Shown here: one piece after another, positions 9,154-18,420 of the stretch
How positions within the stretch are numbered: position 1 is the stretch's first letter
How the letters are laid out: the number at the start of each line of letters is the position of its first letter
Assembly: GCF_001717955.1 (NCBI RefSeq)
Contig: NZ_CP014169.1
Coordinates: 255,134-319,133 of the forward strand
From: Sphingomonas panacis
GTDB taxonomy: Bacteria > Pseudomonadota > Alphaproteobacteria > Sphingomonadales > Sphingomonadaceae
Direction of reading: 5' to 3'
DNA: 64,000 nucleotides
Notes under the pieces: generated by a model
Databases searched by the model: none
What the model was told of the DNA's origin: nothing
What the model saw: the letters and a program-made list of their open reading frames with translations, nothing else
Program-made: the position numbers and the translations under genes

Positions 9154-10161
9154 TCAAGCGCTCAATGGCCGCTTGTATCGGCTGGCGATCAGCTGACGGG
9201 GCGTTTGCCCGTACCAGCGCCGGCAAGCGCGCGAATAACCGCTCTGCTCCGAGTAGCCGAGCATATTCGCGATTTGTGAAGCGCGTGGGATGCGTTCCGA
9301 TAACTGCCAGGCCATTTCGCGACGGACTTCGTCGAGAATCGCCTCAAACGAAGTTCCATATTCCGACAGCCGTCGTTGAAGAATGCGCGGATGCACGATC
9401 AGGGCTCGCGCGACGTCGACGAGATTGGCCTGGTTGATCTTGAGCATGCGATGAATAAGTTCGCGCACATGTTCGACGAGCGGCAGCGCTGACCCTATTT
9501 GAGAAAGGTAATTCTCCGCCATCGCCAAGATCGTCGGATCATGGCCAGGAATCGGCTTGCTTAGCACCGCTAGCGGCACATGTATGGAATTGAGTTCGCA
9601 GCCGAATTCGACCGGGGAGCCGAAGAATTGGCGATAAGCGGTCGGGGGCGAGATGGCGCGGTGCTGCATCGTGACCCGGAGCGGCGCGAAATCGGGTCCG
9701 AGCATCAGCCGGAATGCCTCCATCGTGAGCATCAGGCCTTTTTCAATCCAATGATCTCGATAAGCCATCTGCCGCAGGGCTATCTCAAGCGTGAACACGG
9801 CGGTGCTTCGCCCACGTCGCAGTGCCGCGATGTCGGGCGGCGCGCAATGATACAGATATCGCGATACGCCCTCGATGGCATCGCCGACCGTTTCGGCATG
9901 CCGGATCAGCACCGCGACGGGTCCGAGGCTTTGCACCCCCTGCTTGCGAGCGAGCCGCATGCCGAAATCGGGACAATTCAGATCGGCGGCGGTCTCCCCC
10001 ACCAAGGTCGCCACCGCAGTGTAGCGCAAGAGCCGGTCTGCCACCCCCACGGCTGCCGGGGCGATGTTGTGCGCGGTAAGCAGCCGGTCCGGGTCGCCAC
10101 CCAATTCCCTGACCAGGGCAGGATAGTTCAGCAGGACGGTCCCGGAGATCAGGTCAGCCAT
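9154..10161 (-). CDS. AraC-family transcriptional regulator
   Basis: A 335-residue regulator with an N-terminal arabinose-binding-type ligand domain of the OruR/VirF-like class (residues about 20-200) and a C-terminal AraC double helix-turn-helix. The last 90 residues show the AraC signature: VARALIVHPRILQRRLSEYGTSFEAIL, then RASQIANMLGYSEQSGYSRACRRWYGQTPRQ. It lies upstream of the alcohol dehydrogenase/cupin genes on the same strand. It is the best candidate for an inducer-responsive activator of the 4.7-8.9 kb genes; this role is inferred from position. Confidence 0.9.
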   Translation of the reverse strand: MADLISGTVLLNYPALVRELGGDPDRLLTAHNIAPAAVGVADRLLRYTAVATLVGETAADLNCPDFGMRLARKQGVQSLGPVAVLIRHAETVGDAIEGVSRYLYHCAPPDIAALRRGRSTAVFTLEIALRQMAYRDHWIEKGLMLTMEAFRLMLGPDFAPLRVTMQHRAISPPTAYRQFFGSPVEFGCELNSIHVPLAVLSKPIPGHDPTILAMAENYLSQIGSALPLVEHVRELIHRMLKINQANLVDVARALIVHPRILQRRLSEYGTSFEAILDEVRREMAWQLSERIPRASQIANMLGYSEQSGYSRACRRWYGQTPRQLIASRYKRPLSA

Positions 10162-10372
10162 AGTCGCGAAAAGGTAAATCGGGTTCGCTTAATGTCAAGT
10201 TTCGTACGCCGAGGCGGCCTGAGAAAGGGTCGGGAAATTTGCGGAATATGTCGGGCGGATCCCTTTCCATGCAGGATGAGTCGACTCCATGCTCGGAGCG
10301 AGCTGAAGGTCGAGGGATCCGTGGACCGCTCCAGAAAACCGCGCCACACAAGCCGGTCCCGATCCAAGCGTC

Positions 10373-11116
10373 TCATGCTCCCAAAGGCGCAAAGCTGGCG
10401 TCGAAAGCATCGAGGTTCGGCATCGGGAGCACAGGATGGCTATCGAGATCGGCGACGTAACGGCGAAGCTGTTCCAACATTCCCGCCCGCTCATTCTGAC
10501 TGAGATATGGCACGTGATAGGCGGTGAATGGTGCGATCACCTCAAGGCCGGTATAGCCAAGCGTGCCCTGCAGGAAGTGGCGCAATAGCCCAGTTTCCAA
10601 TTCGCCATGCAGCGAGCCGGGGCCGAACATATGCTCCCTGCCTCCCAGGCTGAAGACCGCCAGGGCGCGCTTGCCGCGCAAGCCGCCACTGCCATAGATT
10701 CGGCGTCCGCCATAAAAGGGGCCCGAGATCCACACTCTATCAATCCAGCCCTTCAGGATCGCTGGAAGGCTGAACCAGAATATCGGGAAGGTAAATATGA
10801 GGAGATCGGCGGCCAGGACCTTGGCGATTTCCTCGGTGATCTCCGCCGGCAGCGTGCCCGTCTCGTAAGCATGTCGCTGCTCCAGCGCATAGACCAGATG
10901 ATCTTCATTCTTGCGACTGGGGAAGTCGGAGGGCGACAGGACGGGATTGAAGCCCATAGCGTAGAGATCGGATTCCGTAATCGTCCAGCCCTCGCCGGCC
11001 AGTTCATTCCTGATGGTATCACGCATCGCCGATACGAAGCTGTCCGCTTCGGAATGGGCATGGATGAGGAGAACCGTGTGGGTTCCGGCCTGCTTTTCCG
11101 TTTCAGGGCTATCCAT
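10373..11116 (-). CDS. NAD(P)H-dependent quinone-type oxidoreductase (flavodoxin-like fold)
   Basis: A roughly 247-residue member of the NAD(P)H dehydrogenase (quinone)/MdaB/NQO family. Evidence includes the early flavin-binding strand TVLLIHAHSEADSFVSAM, then FTFPIFWFSLPAILKGWIDRVW and the FSLGGREHMF stretch that corresponds to the isoalloxazine-binding loop. Such enzymes use FMN or FAD to reduce quinones or related electrophiles by two electrons. ATG 11116 follows GGAAGGA by eight bases, so it is chosen over an upstream start at 11122. It is read in the same direction as the TetR gene just upstream and probably shares its control. Confidence 0.85.
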   Translation of the reverse strand: MDSPETEKQAGTHTVLLIHAHSEADSFVSAMRDTIRNELAGEGWTITESDLYAMGFNPVLSPSDFPSRKNEDHLVYALEQRHAYETGTLPAEITEEIAKVLAADLLIFTFPIFWFSLPAILKGWIDRVWISGPFYGGRRIYGSGGLRGKRALAVFSLGGREHMFGPGSLHGELETGLLRHFLQGTLGYTGLEVIAPFTAYHVPYLSQNERAGMLEQLRRYVADLDSHPVLPMPNLDAFDASFAPLGA

Positions 11117-11198
11117 TGGCAATTCCTTCCGTAATTTCGAGTAGTCATTGCAAAGAACACCTGTCGAAACTGGGCGCTGAATATGATGCGCACGCGGC

Positions 11199-11822
11199 TC
11201 ACCGTTGCGACTGCCGAAATATCTGGACGATCTGGCGCGCTATCTCCTGGGGCGCCAAGCGACCGTCCTTGTACCATCCACTCACATTGTTGAGCAGCGT
11301 CAGGAGCAGCAGACGGTAAACACCGCGGTCGACTGCGGGATCCAGCGGCAGATCGGTGACCAGGTCGCGAAAAATATGTTCGAATTCGTCGCGCTTTGCG
11401 ATGAGTCGCGCGCGGATTTCCATTGGTACCGAGGCAAAATCTTTCATCAGCGGCATCGTCAGCGAGGCGGGGTCCAGCTGGATCTCCAGCATGGTTATGC
11501 AGGCCGCCTCGAGCCGGTCCCACGGGTCGACAAATTGTGAGATCGCGAAAGCAATGCGGTCCTCCGCCATTTGCAGGGCGATATCGTGGATGCGGACGAA
11601 GAGGGCCTCCTTCGATTTGATATAGTGATAGAGCGATCCTCCCAGCAGTCCGACCTGTTCGCCGATATCGCGGACAGAGGTTGCGGCGTAGCCGCGTTCC
11701 GCGAACAAGGTGGCGGCAGCTTCCAGAACATCCTTGTGTCGGTCGCTGACATTTTCCTGCTGCAATGCGCTTCCAAGCCTGCTCCGCGGCACTTTGGCAT
11801 CCGGGTTCTCGTGTTCGGTCAT
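11199..11822 (-). CDS. TetR-family transcriptional regulator
   Basis: A 207-residue TetR-type repressor. The N-terminal helix-turn-helix is DVLEAAATLFAERGYAATSVRDIGEQVGLLGGSLYHYIKSKEALF (HTH about residues 45-65), the classic TetR_N pattern with G-x-x-x-x-T/S-x-x-x-I and L-Y-x-Y/H-x-x-x-K. The C-terminal two-thirds is an all-helical ligand-binding domain. It is divergent from the thiolase/FadB/acyl-CoA dehydrogenase operon, so an acyl-CoA or pathway intermediate is the likely ligand. A candidate operator lies at 11937-11956 in the intervening region. Confidence 0.9.
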   Translation of the reverse strand: MTEHENPDAKVPRSRLGSALQQENVSDRHKDVLEAAATLFAERGYAATSVRDIGEQVGLLGGSLYHYIKSKEALFVRIHDIALQMAEDRIAFAISQFVDPWDRLEAACITMLEIQLDPASLTMPLMKDFASVPMEIRARLIAKRDEFEHIFRDLVTDLPLDPAVDRGVYRLLLLTLLNNVSGWYKDGRLAPQEIARQIVQIFRQSQR

Positions 11823-11936
11823 CGCAAATCTGGCTGCCTTTCTGAGCGAATTATCATCACCGCATAACGGCGGACCGCGCTTGTCGCGACCGTCCGCTTC
11901 CGCTCCTCACATAGCAGGCAATCTCTGCTTGCTAAC

Positions 11937-11956
11937 TGTATCGACCGTTTGATACA
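11937..11956. promoter_or_regulatory. Candidate operator/promoter between TetR gene and beta-oxidation operon
   Basis: Perfect 6-bp arms TGTATC and GATACA are separated by 8 bp. The right arm could also serve as a -10-like box (GATACA), 16 bp from TTGCTA at 11929-11934, which would make the operator overlap the core promoter read toward the thiolase gene. The rest of the 363-base gap between the two divergent genes contains no convincing gene. Short arms make chance occurrence possible. Confidence 0.3.
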
Positions 11957-12185
11957 AGCGCCACGACAAAGCGACGCGCATCGGTGCCGCCGCGGAGGGC
12001 GCAATTCCAAATGGCCAGCAGCGCGGAGAGATTCGCCGATGATCGGCTCGGAATCGGCATTTTGGCGATCGCCGATCGGTTTGGCGGGTATCCGCACGAT
12101 GCTCCGGCTGCGGGAGAATTCCGATCGAGATTCATCGCGACCGACCGGTTCGACACCAAAAATCCAGGCTTGAGGACGAGCGAAA

Positions 12186-13307
12186 ATGACAACCGCCTAC
12201 ATTGTTGATTACCTGCGCAGCCCCTTTACGCCCGCCTATCGAGGTTCTCTCTCAACCGTGCGACCCGATGACCTCGTGGCCGAGATCATCAAGGCCCTGG
12301 TCGGCCGGTCGGGCATCGATCCGAATGAGATCGAAGACGTCAATCTGGGCTGCGCGTTTCCCGAGGGAGAGCATGGTCTCAACATCGCGCGCTGCGCCGC
12401 GCTGATTGCGGGCTTGCCGCAATCGGTCGGCGGCTCGACGGTCAACCGCTGGTGCGGTTCGTCGATGCAGGCAGTCCAGATGGCGGCTGGGGCCATCGCC
12501 ATGGGCGCCGGGGATGTCTTCATCGCCGGCGGCGTCGAGACGATGAGCCGGGTTCCGATGATGGGCTTCAATCCGATGCCCAATCCGCGGTGGAGCGATG
12601 CCCAGCGCACCGCATTCCTCAACATGGGGCTGACGGCGGAAAATCTCGCAGATCGCTACGACATCTCGCGGGAAGAGCAGGACGCCTACTCTCTGGAAAG
12701 CCAGAACAAGGCGCTCGCGGCGCGTGCCGATGGACGACTGGCCTCCGAACTCGCGCCGATCGGCGATGTCGGCGCTGATGGCTGTCCGCGTGCAACGGAC
12801 GCTGAAAAGCTTGCCGGTCTCAAGACCGCGTTCAAGGCGGATGGCTCCGTCACCGCAGGTAATTCCTCACCCTTGACCGACGGAGCGTCGGCGACGCTCG
12901 TCTGCTCGGAAGCCTTCGTGCAACGCAACAAGCTGACACCGCTGGCGCGAATCGCGGGTTATGCAATCTCGGGATGCGCGCCGGAGATCATGGGGATCGG
13001 GCCTGTCGAAGCCAGCCGCAAGGCTTTGAAGCGCGCAGGCGTCACCGCCGCCCAGCTGGACGTCATCGAGATGAACGAGGCGTTCGCCGCGCAAGTGCTC
13101 GCCTGCTGCCACGATCTCGATATCGAACCGGCGCGCCTGAATCGCGACGGCGGCGCGATCGCGTTGGGTCATCCGCTCGGCGCCACCGGCGCCAGGCTGG
13201 TTGGCAAGGCGTCGCTGCTGCTCAAGCGCGATGGAGGCCGGCACGCGCTGGCGACCCAGTGCATCGGCGGTGGCCAAGGGATTGCAATGGTATTGGAGGC
13301 CGCTTGA
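12186..13307 (+). CDS. Thiolase (acetyl-CoA acyltransferase, FadA-like)
   Basis: A 373-residue thiolase that cleaves 3-ketoacyl-CoA with CoA in the last step of beta-oxidation. The nucleophilic Cys is residue 90 in NRWCGSSMQA. The GHPLGATGAR His motif and the final CIGGGQG catalytic Cys are both present. At the N-terminus it reads YIVDYLRSPFTPAYRGSLS, the common start of degradative thiolases. It is the first gene of a three-gene operon, followed two bases later by the FadB-like gene, and is divergent from the TetR gene. Confidence 0.93.
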   Translation: MTTAYIVDYLRSPFTPAYRGSLSTVRPDDLVAEIIKALVGRSGIDPNEIEDVNLGCAFPEGEHGLNIARCAALIAGLPQSVGGSTVNRWCGSSMQAVQMAAGAIAMGAGDVFIAGGVETMSRVPMMGFNPMPNPRWSDAQRTAFLNMGLTAENLADRYDISREEQDAYSLESQNKALAARADGRLASELAPIGDVGADGCPRATDAEKLAGLKTAFKADGSVTAGNSSPLTDGASATLVCSEAFVQRNKLTPLARIAGYAISGCAPEIMGIGPVEASRKALKRAGVTAAQLDVIEMNEAFAAQVLACCHDLDIEPARLNRDGGAIALGHPLGATGARLVGKASLLLKRDGGRHALATQCIGGGQGIAMVLEAA

Positions 13308-13309
13308 GC

Positions 13310-15607
13310 ATGACCGAGATTCGTACTGCCGCAGTGATCGGCGCGGGCGTCATGGGCTCAGGCATCGCAGCTCATCTTGCAAATGCCGGGCTCGACGTGA
13401 TCCTGCTGGATACGGATAAGGCCTTGGCGGATGCCGGCATTGCCCGGCAGCTCAAGGCCGGCGGCTTCATGGATCCCGCCTTCGCCAACCGGATCAGCAC
13501 GGGGTCGACGGCGGACGACCTCTCGCGTCTTGTCGAAGCCGACTGGATCGTGGAGGCGGTGGCCGAGAATCTGGAGATTAAGCAGGGCCTCTATCGTGCG
13601 ATCGAAGGTGTTCGAAAGGCCGGCTCGATCGTCTCCTCCAATACATCGACCATTCCGCTCGCGGATCTTGCGACAGGACTGCCGGAGCGGTTCGCCGCCG
13701 ATTTCCTCATCACGCACTTTTTCAATCCGCCACGCATCATGCGCTTGCTGGAACTGGTCTCCGGTGAGGCGGCCAGGCCGGAGGTGACCTCGACCATCAG
13801 CGCGTTCGCTGACCGATCGCTCGGCAAGACGGTCGTCACTTGCAAGGACACGCCCGGCTTCATCGCCAACCGCATCGGCAATTACTGGCTGTCCGTCGGG
13901 CTGAATGAAGCGATCAGCCTTGGCATCGACGTCGAAGAAGCCGATGCCGTTCTCGGCAAGCCCTTCGGCATCCCCGCGACCGGCATATTCGGTCTGCTCG
14001 ATCTCGTGGGCATCGACCTGTTGCCGATGGTCTTGCGGAGCCTGCAACGTGCAACCGGCGCTGACGACGCGATCCAGGATTATGCGGCCGAGCCGCTGCT
14101 GATCGCGCACATGATCGCGGAGAACCGCCTGGGCCGCAAGAGCGGCGCAGGCTTCACGCGCCTCTCGGCTGACCGCAGGACGCGCGAGGTGATCGACCTT
14201 GCGACCGGCGACTACCGCCCGCAGAAACCCGTTTCTTCCGAAAGCCTGGCTGCTGCGCGCGGTGATCCGCGTTCGCTGATGGAGCAGCCGGGGAGCGGTG
14301 GCCGCTTTGCCGCCGCCGTCATGGAGCGGACTTTGGCCTATGCGGCTTCACTGGTGCCGGATATCGCCGACACGCCGGAGGCGGTCGATGAAGCGATGCG
14401 CTCCGGCTATGGCTGGAAGCAGGGGCCGTTGGAACTGATCGACCGGCTGGGCGCCGCCTGGTTCAAGGCCCGGCTCGAAGCCCGAGGCGCGGCCGTACCC
14501 GCCTATCTGGCGCTCGCCGCCCGGGAGGGAGGCTTTTATGCGGTCAAAGGCGGCCGGCGGTCCAGCCTCCGCCCTGATGGTGCCACCGCACCCGTGAGCC
14601 GCGGCGATGATGTGCTGCTGCTGTCCGACCTCGCTTTGGCGGGCGAGCCGGTCGCCGTCTGGGAGACGGCGCAACTCTGGGATCTGGGCGAGGGCGTTGC
14701 CTGTTTTGAGATCCGTACCAAGCTGAATACGTTCAGCACGGATCTGCTCGATGCGATCGAGCAGGCGGTCGAGCGCTGTCGTGCCGACTTCAAGGCGCTG
14801 GTGATCGGTAGCGACGCGCCATATTTCAGCGCGGGTGCTGACCTGCGCGTGTTTCTCGACACGTTCGAGAAGGGTGGGCGTGGGGCGATCGGGGCCTTCA
14901 TCGATCAAGGGCACCGCACGTTCAAGGCCATCAAGTATGCGCCTTTCCCGATCGTGGCCGCCGCCTCGGGTATCGCGCTGGGCGGCGGTTGCGAGCTCCT
15001 TTTGCACTGTGATGCCATCCAGGCCCATGCTGAGCTGTCCATGGGGCTTGTCGAGACCAAGGTCGGGCTCATCCCCGGCTGGGGTGGCTGCAAGGAGATG
15101 CTGGTCAGACAGTCCTCCGCCGCGCACGCTCCGCACGGCCCGGTTGCGGCGGCGCTTTCCGTTTTCAACATCATAGCCCCCGCCAGGACAACGACCAGCG
15201 CCTTCGATGCCCGAACGCTTGGTTTCCTGCGGCCGGCGGATGGCATCACGATGAATCGCGATCGCCTGCTCGGGGATGCCAAGGCCAAGGCGCTCGAACT
15301 GGCTGAGGGCTATGTTCCGCCTGAGCCGATCCAGATCGCACTCGCTGGTCCCTCCGGCGCAAGCGCGCTCAACAACATATTGGACGGCGAGGCGCTGGCC
15401 GGCCGGATCACCGCGCACGACAAGGTGATCGGCATGGCGCTTGCCAACGTGCTGACGGGCGGTCTAGCGGCCGACCCCGTGAAACCGCAGAGCGAGGATG
15501 CGATCCTAGCGCTCGAACGCGAAGCGTTCGTGGATCTTCTCGCAACGCCTGCATCGCTCGATCGCATCCGGCACATGCTGACAACCGGCAAGCCACTGCG
15601 CAACTGA
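13310..15607 (+). CDS. Bifunctional 3-hydroxyacyl-CoA dehydrogenase/enoyl-CoA hydratase (FadB/FadJ-like)
   Basis: A 765-residue fusion. The N-terminal domain is the NAD-dependent 3-hydroxyacyl-CoA dehydrogenase: VIGAGVMGSGIAAHLANAG nucleotide site, ASIVSSNTST-like catalytic region, then CKDTPGFIANRIG. The C-terminal part is a crotonase fold with SDAPYFSAGADLRVF and ASGIALGGGCELLLHCD (oxyanion-hole glycines). Dehydrogenase-then-hydratase order is the reverse of E. coli FadB and is typical of alphaproteobacteria and actinobacteria. ATG 13310 lies two bases after the thiolase stop. It acts with the flanking thiolase and acyl-CoA dehydrogenase on the same substrate. Confidence 0.93.
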   Translation: MTEIRTAAVIGAGVMGSGIAAHLANAGLDVILLDTDKALADAGIARQLKAGGFMDPAFANRISTGSTADDLSRLVEADWIVEAVAENLEIKQGLYRAIEGVRKAGSIVSSNTSTIPLADLATGLPERFAADFLITHFFNPPRIMRLLELVSGEAARPEVTSTISAFADRSLGKTVVTCKDTPGFIANRIGNYWLSVGLNEAISLGIDVEEADAVLGKPFGIPATGIFGLLDLVGIDLLPMVLRSLQRATGADDAIQDYAAEPLLIAHMIAENRLGRKSGAGFTRLSADRRTREVIDLATGDYRPQKPVSSESLAAARGDPRSLMEQPGSGGRFAAAVMERTLAYAASLVPDIADTPEAVDEAMRSGYGWKQGPLELIDRLGAAWFKARLEARGAAVPAYLALAAREGGFYAVKGGRRSSLRPDGATAPVSRGDDVLLLSDLALAGEPVAVWETAQLWDLGEGVACFEIRTKLNTFSTDLLDAIEQAVERCRADFKALVIGSDAPYFSAGADLRVFLDTFEKGGRGAIGAFIDQGHRTFKAIKYAPFPIVAAASGIALGGGCELLLHCDAIQAHAELSMGLVETKVGLIPGWGGCKEMLVRQSSAAHAPHGPVAAALSVFNIIAPARTTTSAFDARTLGFLRPADGITMNRDRLLGDAKAKALELAEGYVPPEPIQIALAGPSGASALNNILDGEALAGRITAHDKVIGMALANVLTGGLAADPVKPQSEDAILALEREAFVDLLATPASLDRIRHMLTTGKPLRN

Positions 15608-15625
15608 CGAAGATTAGGAAATCTC

Positions 15626-17395
15626 ATGGCTGCCTATGTTCCCCCGATTGAAGACATAACGTTTCTGCTTGGTGACGTGTTCGATTTCGACGCCGTGGTG
15701 AGAGTGCTGCCCGGTTTTGAAGACATCGATACGGCGCTCGCCACGAGTATCCTCGAGGAGGGTGGCAAGTTCTGTGCCGAGGTCCTCGAGCCTCTCAATC
15801 GTCCCGGTGACGAGGAAGGCTGTCGTCTGGAGAACGGCCAGGCGATAACGCCGGCGGGCACGATCGATGCCTATAGCGCGTTCGTAGCGGCTGGTTGGCC
15901 GGGACTCTCAGGTGACGCGAAATATGGTGGGCAGGGCCTGCCGCGTGTCCTGCAGATCCTGCTCGACGAGATGATCGCCTCGGCTAATCTTTCGTTCGGC
16001 CTTTTCCCGGGCCTGACGCGTGGCGCGGTGGAGGCGATTGGCCACCACGCGAGCGACGCATTGAAGGCCACCTACCTGCCCAAAATGATCTCGGGCGAAT
16101 GGACAGGCGCTATGGCGCTGACAGAATCCTCGGCCGGCACCGACCTCGGCCTGCTCTCCACCCGCGCCCAGCCCGTGGGCGACGGATCCTACGCGATCAC
16201 GGGCACCAAGATCTTCATCTCATCGGGCGATCATGATCTCGGCGGCAACATCGTCCACTTGGTGCTGGCGCGGCTCCCTGATGCTCCAAAGGGGGTGAAG
16301 GGTATCAGCCTGTTCCTGTCGCCGAAATTCCTCGTCAACAAGGATGGTTCGCTCGGGTCGCGCAACGGCATGTCGGTCGGTTCGCTAGAGCATAAGATGG
16401 GGATCCACGCCCAGCCGACTTGCGTCATGAATTATGACGGTGCGATCGGCTGGCTGGTCGGCGAGCCGGGCCGGGGATTGAACGCCATGTTCACGATGAT
16501 GAATGCTGAGCGTTTGTTCGTGGGAATCCAGGGGCTCGCGATCGGCGAGGCCGCCAACCAGAAAGCTGTCGCTTACGCCCGCGAGCGTTTGCAGGGGAGA
16601 TCGGCCGATGGCGCGCGCGGGCCTGTTCCGATCATAGAGCATGCTGACGTAAGGAAAATGCTGATGACCGGGCGCGCGCTGACCGACGCCGGTCGTGCGC
16701 TTGCCGTCTGGACCGCGTTGCAGATGGACGTCGCGGCGCGTCATCCCGACGCCGAGACGCGGCGCGTGGCCGATGGTTTCGTTGCTCTCCTGACGCCAGT
16801 GGTCAAGGCTGCCTTCACCGACTTCGGCTTCGAGACCGCCGTCATGTCGCAGCAGGTGTTCGGTGGCCACGGCTATATCCGCGAGTGGGGGATGGAGCAA
16901 TATGTCCGCGACGCCCGCATCACGCAGATTTACGAAGGCACCAACGGGGTGCAGGCGATGGATCTGGTGGGCCGGAAGGTGCCGATAGAGAATGGCGGTC
17001 TGGTCAAGCGATTCTTCGCGATGATCGCTCATGACCTGCAGGCAGCCGCTGGCGACGCCAACCTCGGCGAAGCCGTTAATGCTACCAGCGAGGCGCTCAT
17101 CCGGCTGGAAGGATTGACCGACTATATGCTGGCGAAGGGAACGGATCTGGAAGAAGCCGGCGCAGCCGCCACAGACTATCTGCGTTCTCTTGCATTGGTG
17201 ACCTATGGGTGGCTCTCGGTGCGGATGGCCGTCAAGGCGGCGGCCAAGGCAAATGCCGTACCTGGACTGACGCAGCGTAAAACAGCCCTCGCCCGCTTCT
17301 TTGCAGCACGCCTCCTGCCTCAGACGATCGCGCTCGACGCCGCGATCCGCGCCGGGGCAGCCGATGTCGTTGGGCTCGAATCTGAATTGCTTTGA
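15626..17395 (+). CDS. Acyl-CoA dehydrogenase with C-terminal extension
   Basis: A 589-residue flavoenzyme that introduces the alpha-beta double bond into acyl-CoA. Motifs in order: GAMALTESSAGTDLG (FAD/substrate binding), the central beta-domain, FGGHGYIREWGMEQYVRDARITQIYEGTNGVQAMDL with the catalytic Glu at about residue 437. About 130 residues follow the core and match the extra helical domain of the long acyl-CoA dehydrogenases (DMSP/AidB-like layout). TAGGAAATCTC precedes the ATG. It is last in the beta-oxidation operon and completes a full set of enzymes for one cycle. Confidence 0.93.
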   Translation: MAAYVPPIEDITFLLGDVFDFDAVVRVLPGFEDIDTALATSILEEGGKFCAEVLEPLNRPGDEEGCRLENGQAITPAGTIDAYSAFVAAGWPGLSGDAKYGGQGLPRVLQILLDEMIASANLSFGLFPGLTRGAVEAIGHHASDALKATYLPKMISGEWTGAMALTESSAGTDLGLLSTRAQPVGDGSYAITGTKIFISSGDHDLGGNIVHLVLARLPDAPKGVKGISLFLSPKFLVNKDGSLGSRNGMSVGSLEHKMGIHAQPTCVMNYDGAIGWLVGEPGRGLNAMFTMMNAERLFVGIQGLAIGEAANQKAVAYARERLQGRSADGARGPVPIIEHADVRKMLMTGRALTDAGRALAVWTALQMDVAARHPDAETRRVADGFVALLTPVVKAAFTDFGFETAVMSQQVFGGHGYIREWGMEQYVRDARITQIYEGTNGVQAMDLVGRKVPIENGGLVKRFFAMIAHDLQAAAGDANLGEAVNATSEALIRLEGLTDYMLAKGTDLEEAGAAATDYLRSLALVTYGWLSVRMAVKAAAKANAVPGLTQRKTALARFFAARLLPQTIALDAAIRAGAADVVGLESELL

Positions 17396-17552
17396 ATGAT
17401 GATTTGAGGCCGGGCACGGTTCAGAGACCGCTCTCAGCGCTCTGCTCAACCGATAAGAACATGATCAGCTCGGCACCCGTTCTCACTGTCAGTAAGTCGT
17501 CCCAGGCGAGGCAACGCTCGGTGATTACGGTCAAGGTCAAGCGAGCAGTTCA

Positions 17553-17816
17553 ATGCTGGTTATGGTGCTAGTGATCATCTATAGGAATGCGAGGTTCATT
17601 AGCATTCACGATGATGAAAGCAGCGCATCCGCTGCTCTTACGGAGTTTATGGAAGGGCGCTGGATTGAACGATTCGGTGAGGATTTTCCGGGTACTTCCT
17701 TATCAATCGAGGAGCGCACCCGCCGGTTCTTCGCGGAGGAAGACAGCACATATATTTTAGGGGAAGCGGACCTGTCGGAAGTCGAGGCCCACATCGATGC
17801 AGCGCTGCGCAGCTGA
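17553..17816 (+). CDS. Hypothetical protein, 87 residues
   Basis: Small protein with a hydrophobic start (MLVMVLVIIY) and an acidic body: FMEGRWIERFGEDFPGTSLSIEERTRRFFAEEDSTYILGEADLSEVEAHI. No family is recognised and no strong ribosome binding site precedes the ATG. Codon use looks like a real gene, and the next small gene follows within 80 bases. It marks the start of the accessory region after the beta-oxidation operon. Confidence 0.45.
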   Translation: MLVMVLVIIYRNARFISIHDDESSASAALTEFMEGRWIERFGEDFPGTSLSIEERTRRFFAEEDSTYILGEADLSEVEAHIDAALRS

Positions 17817-17891
17817 GATTTCGATGCGGCCTTTCGGGGACGAACCGCTTACGCTCGGCCGCATCTCGTGTGTGAATGCAGCGAGGGCGTC

Positions 17892-18296
17892 ATGTTCGAA
17901 TGCTTGATCATGGGCGATAGCACGGGCGTCGGAACCGCGAGCGCGATCAATGCGCGGCGGACGATGCATTGTGACGTGATCGCCGCGGAGCGCGCTACCG
18001 CGAAACAGATTCTCGCATGGCGCAAGTCGACGAAGACCTATGGCACTGCGATTCTTGCTGTTGGATCGAACGATATTCCGGGACCGGCGTTGGCGCGCGA
18101 TCTCGCCAAAATGAGGTCGACCCTGGCGACGCGCCGGGTAATTTGGCTTCTTCCCTATTCGCGTCCCGCCGCCGGCGTCGTGAACTCGGTTGCAATTTCG
18201 TTCAACGACGAGACATTGGATCTCGCACGGTTTCCATCAAAGGATAGAGTTCACCCGGCCCGCTACGAGGACATCGCGAAGGCATTGCTCAAATAG
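17892..18296 (+). CDS. Small SGNH-hydrolase-like protein
   Basis: The ATG at 17892 is preferred over an in-frame start about 24 bases upstream because the sequence MFECLIMGDSTG begins directly with the block I motif. The 134-residue product shows the three SGNH/GDSL landmarks: GDSTG (nucleophile Ser), LAVGSNDIPG (block III Gly-x-Asn-Asp), and SKDRVHP (block V Asp-x-x-His). No signal peptide is seen, so it would be cytosolic. Members hydrolyse esters, acetyl groups or lipids. The protein is smaller than typical members (about 180-200 residues), so the fold is inferred from motifs only. It sits just before the conjugation genes. Confidence 0.55.
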   Translation: MFECLIMGDSTGVGTASAINARRTMHCDVIAAERATAKQILAWRKSTKTYGTAILAVGSNDIPGPALARDLAKMRSTLATRRVIWLLPYSRPAAGVVNSVAISFNDETLDLARFPSKDRVHPARYEDIAKALLK

Positions 18297-18420
18297 GTTT
18301 CGCGCGTTCGGCAGGTCTATGAGTATAAGCTGTTGGGCCCGGTATAGACTGGAATGCGTAGTGGAAGCAGGACCTCTGTAAATAGGCGTCCAACCGGGAC
18401 CTCGAGGCTGGAGACATTGG

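Noticed and set aside
17446..17470. CCGATAAG near 17449 partly matches the arm of the palindrome at 58376-58405 and lies at the left edge of the mobile region
   Set aside because: Only eight bases agree and the second arm is not reproduced; an 8-mer match is expected by chance in 64 kb, so it is not called an attachment site.
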